Positions 22,541 to 22,797 of a stretch of DNA of 22,797 nucleotides are shown here, piece by piece. A program made the translations under genes and the position numbers. Within the stretch, counting starts at the first letter, position 1. Every line of letters begins with the position of its first letter. The stretch is from positions 1 to 22,797 of the forward strand of contig CAXDOZ010000031.1 of assembly GCA_963991145.1 (NCBI GenBank), in the 5' to 3' direction. Origin of the DNA: CAXDOZ01 sp963991145. GTDB lineage: Bacteria > Bacteroidota > Bacteroidia > Chitinophagales > JABDMM01. The notes under the pieces were generated by a model that saw only the letters and a program-made list of their open reading frames with translations, did not search any database and had not been told where the DNA came from.

Positions 22541-22797
22541 ATGCATTACCTACAGGAGATCGGTCGCTATGTTTTATTGCTTCGAAGCATGTTCACCCGA
22601 CCGGAGAGACTTTCAATGTACTGGAAAGAAACGATTCGCCAAATCCACGATGTGGGGGTAGGATCTGTTGGCATTATCGCGATCGTTTCAACCTTCGTTG
22701 GAGGGATCACAGCAACCCAGTTCACTTATCAGTTAGAGGATATTCCTTTCATCCCGATGTGGTGGATGGGATTGATTGTTCGTGAGTCGATGGTTCT
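22541..22797 (+). CDS. MlaE-family ABC transporter permease, 3' end beyond the window
   Basis: The first 85 residues of a MlaE/YrbE-type permease, the membrane part of an ABC system that moves phospholipids between inner and outer membrane. The pattern is an amphipathic N-terminus, then IHDVGVGSVGIIAIVSTFVGG with ATQFTYQLE, then MGLIVRESMV, in the order seen in MlaE proteins. Family members have about 240-260 residues, so roughly two-thirds is missing at the window edge. It is divergent from the SDR gene. Confidence 0.85.
   Translation, partial: MHYLQEIGRYVLLLRSMFTRPERLSMYWKETIRQIHDVGVGSVGIIAIVSTFVGGITATQFTYQLEDIPFIPMWWMGLIVRESMV

Overview
The window looks like a chromosomal contig end from a member of the Bacteroidota, probably Flavobacteriia-like. 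Three things point that way. Three gene starts are preceded by a match to the Bacteroidota -7 promoter element TAnnTTTG. Almost no start codon has a usable Shine-Dalgarno sequence. The gene order, alternative complex III followed directly by an aa3-type cytochrome oxidase, is typical of this phylum. The phylum call is firm; anything finer is inference. The first 52 bases are not genomic: they are an Illumina Nextera i7 adapter carried into the assembly, so the real sequence starts at 53.

Left part (53-2695, minus strand). Transcription runs leftward through a DUF2147-type exported protein, an SDR oxidoreductase, a KdsC-like HAD phosphatase and a NeuB-type nonulosonic (sialic-like) acid synthase cut off by the contig end. 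The last three probably belong to a cluster for a surface-glycan nonulosonate sugar. Next, on the plus strand, comes a stand-alone citrate synthase gene (3037-4323) with its own promoter and a clear intrinsic terminator.

Centre and right (4698-21777, plus strand). Sixteen tightly packed genes form what looks like one 17-kb respiratory operon. Gaps are 0-34 bases and several stops and starts overlap. actA-F encode alternative complex III, a quinol:cytochrome c oxidoreductase unrelated to bc1. coxB, coxA, the heme O synthase gene, two subunit III genes and a subunit IV gene encode and equip an A-family heme-copper oxidase. An unrecognised SCO-like membrane protein, SCO1, a DUF420 membrane protein and a small CxxC secreted protein follow, probably as CuA/CuB assembly and accessory factors. 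Together these would pass electrons from menaquinol through ActB and the ActA/ActE hemes to CuA and on to O2, as known for ACIII-aa3 supercomplexes in this phylum.

Right edge (21774-22797). A minus-strand SDR gene converges on the operon with overlapping stop codons. A divergent MlaE-type ABC permease gene runs off the end.

The system is a recognised one. The parts most worth a second look are a helix-hairpin-helix domain fused to ActC, a cysteine-free apparent SCO paralog beside true SCO1, His/acid-rich appendages on three subunits, a sixth heme site on ActA, and palindromes at the operon promoter. No tRNA, rRNA, CRISPR array or mobile element was seen.
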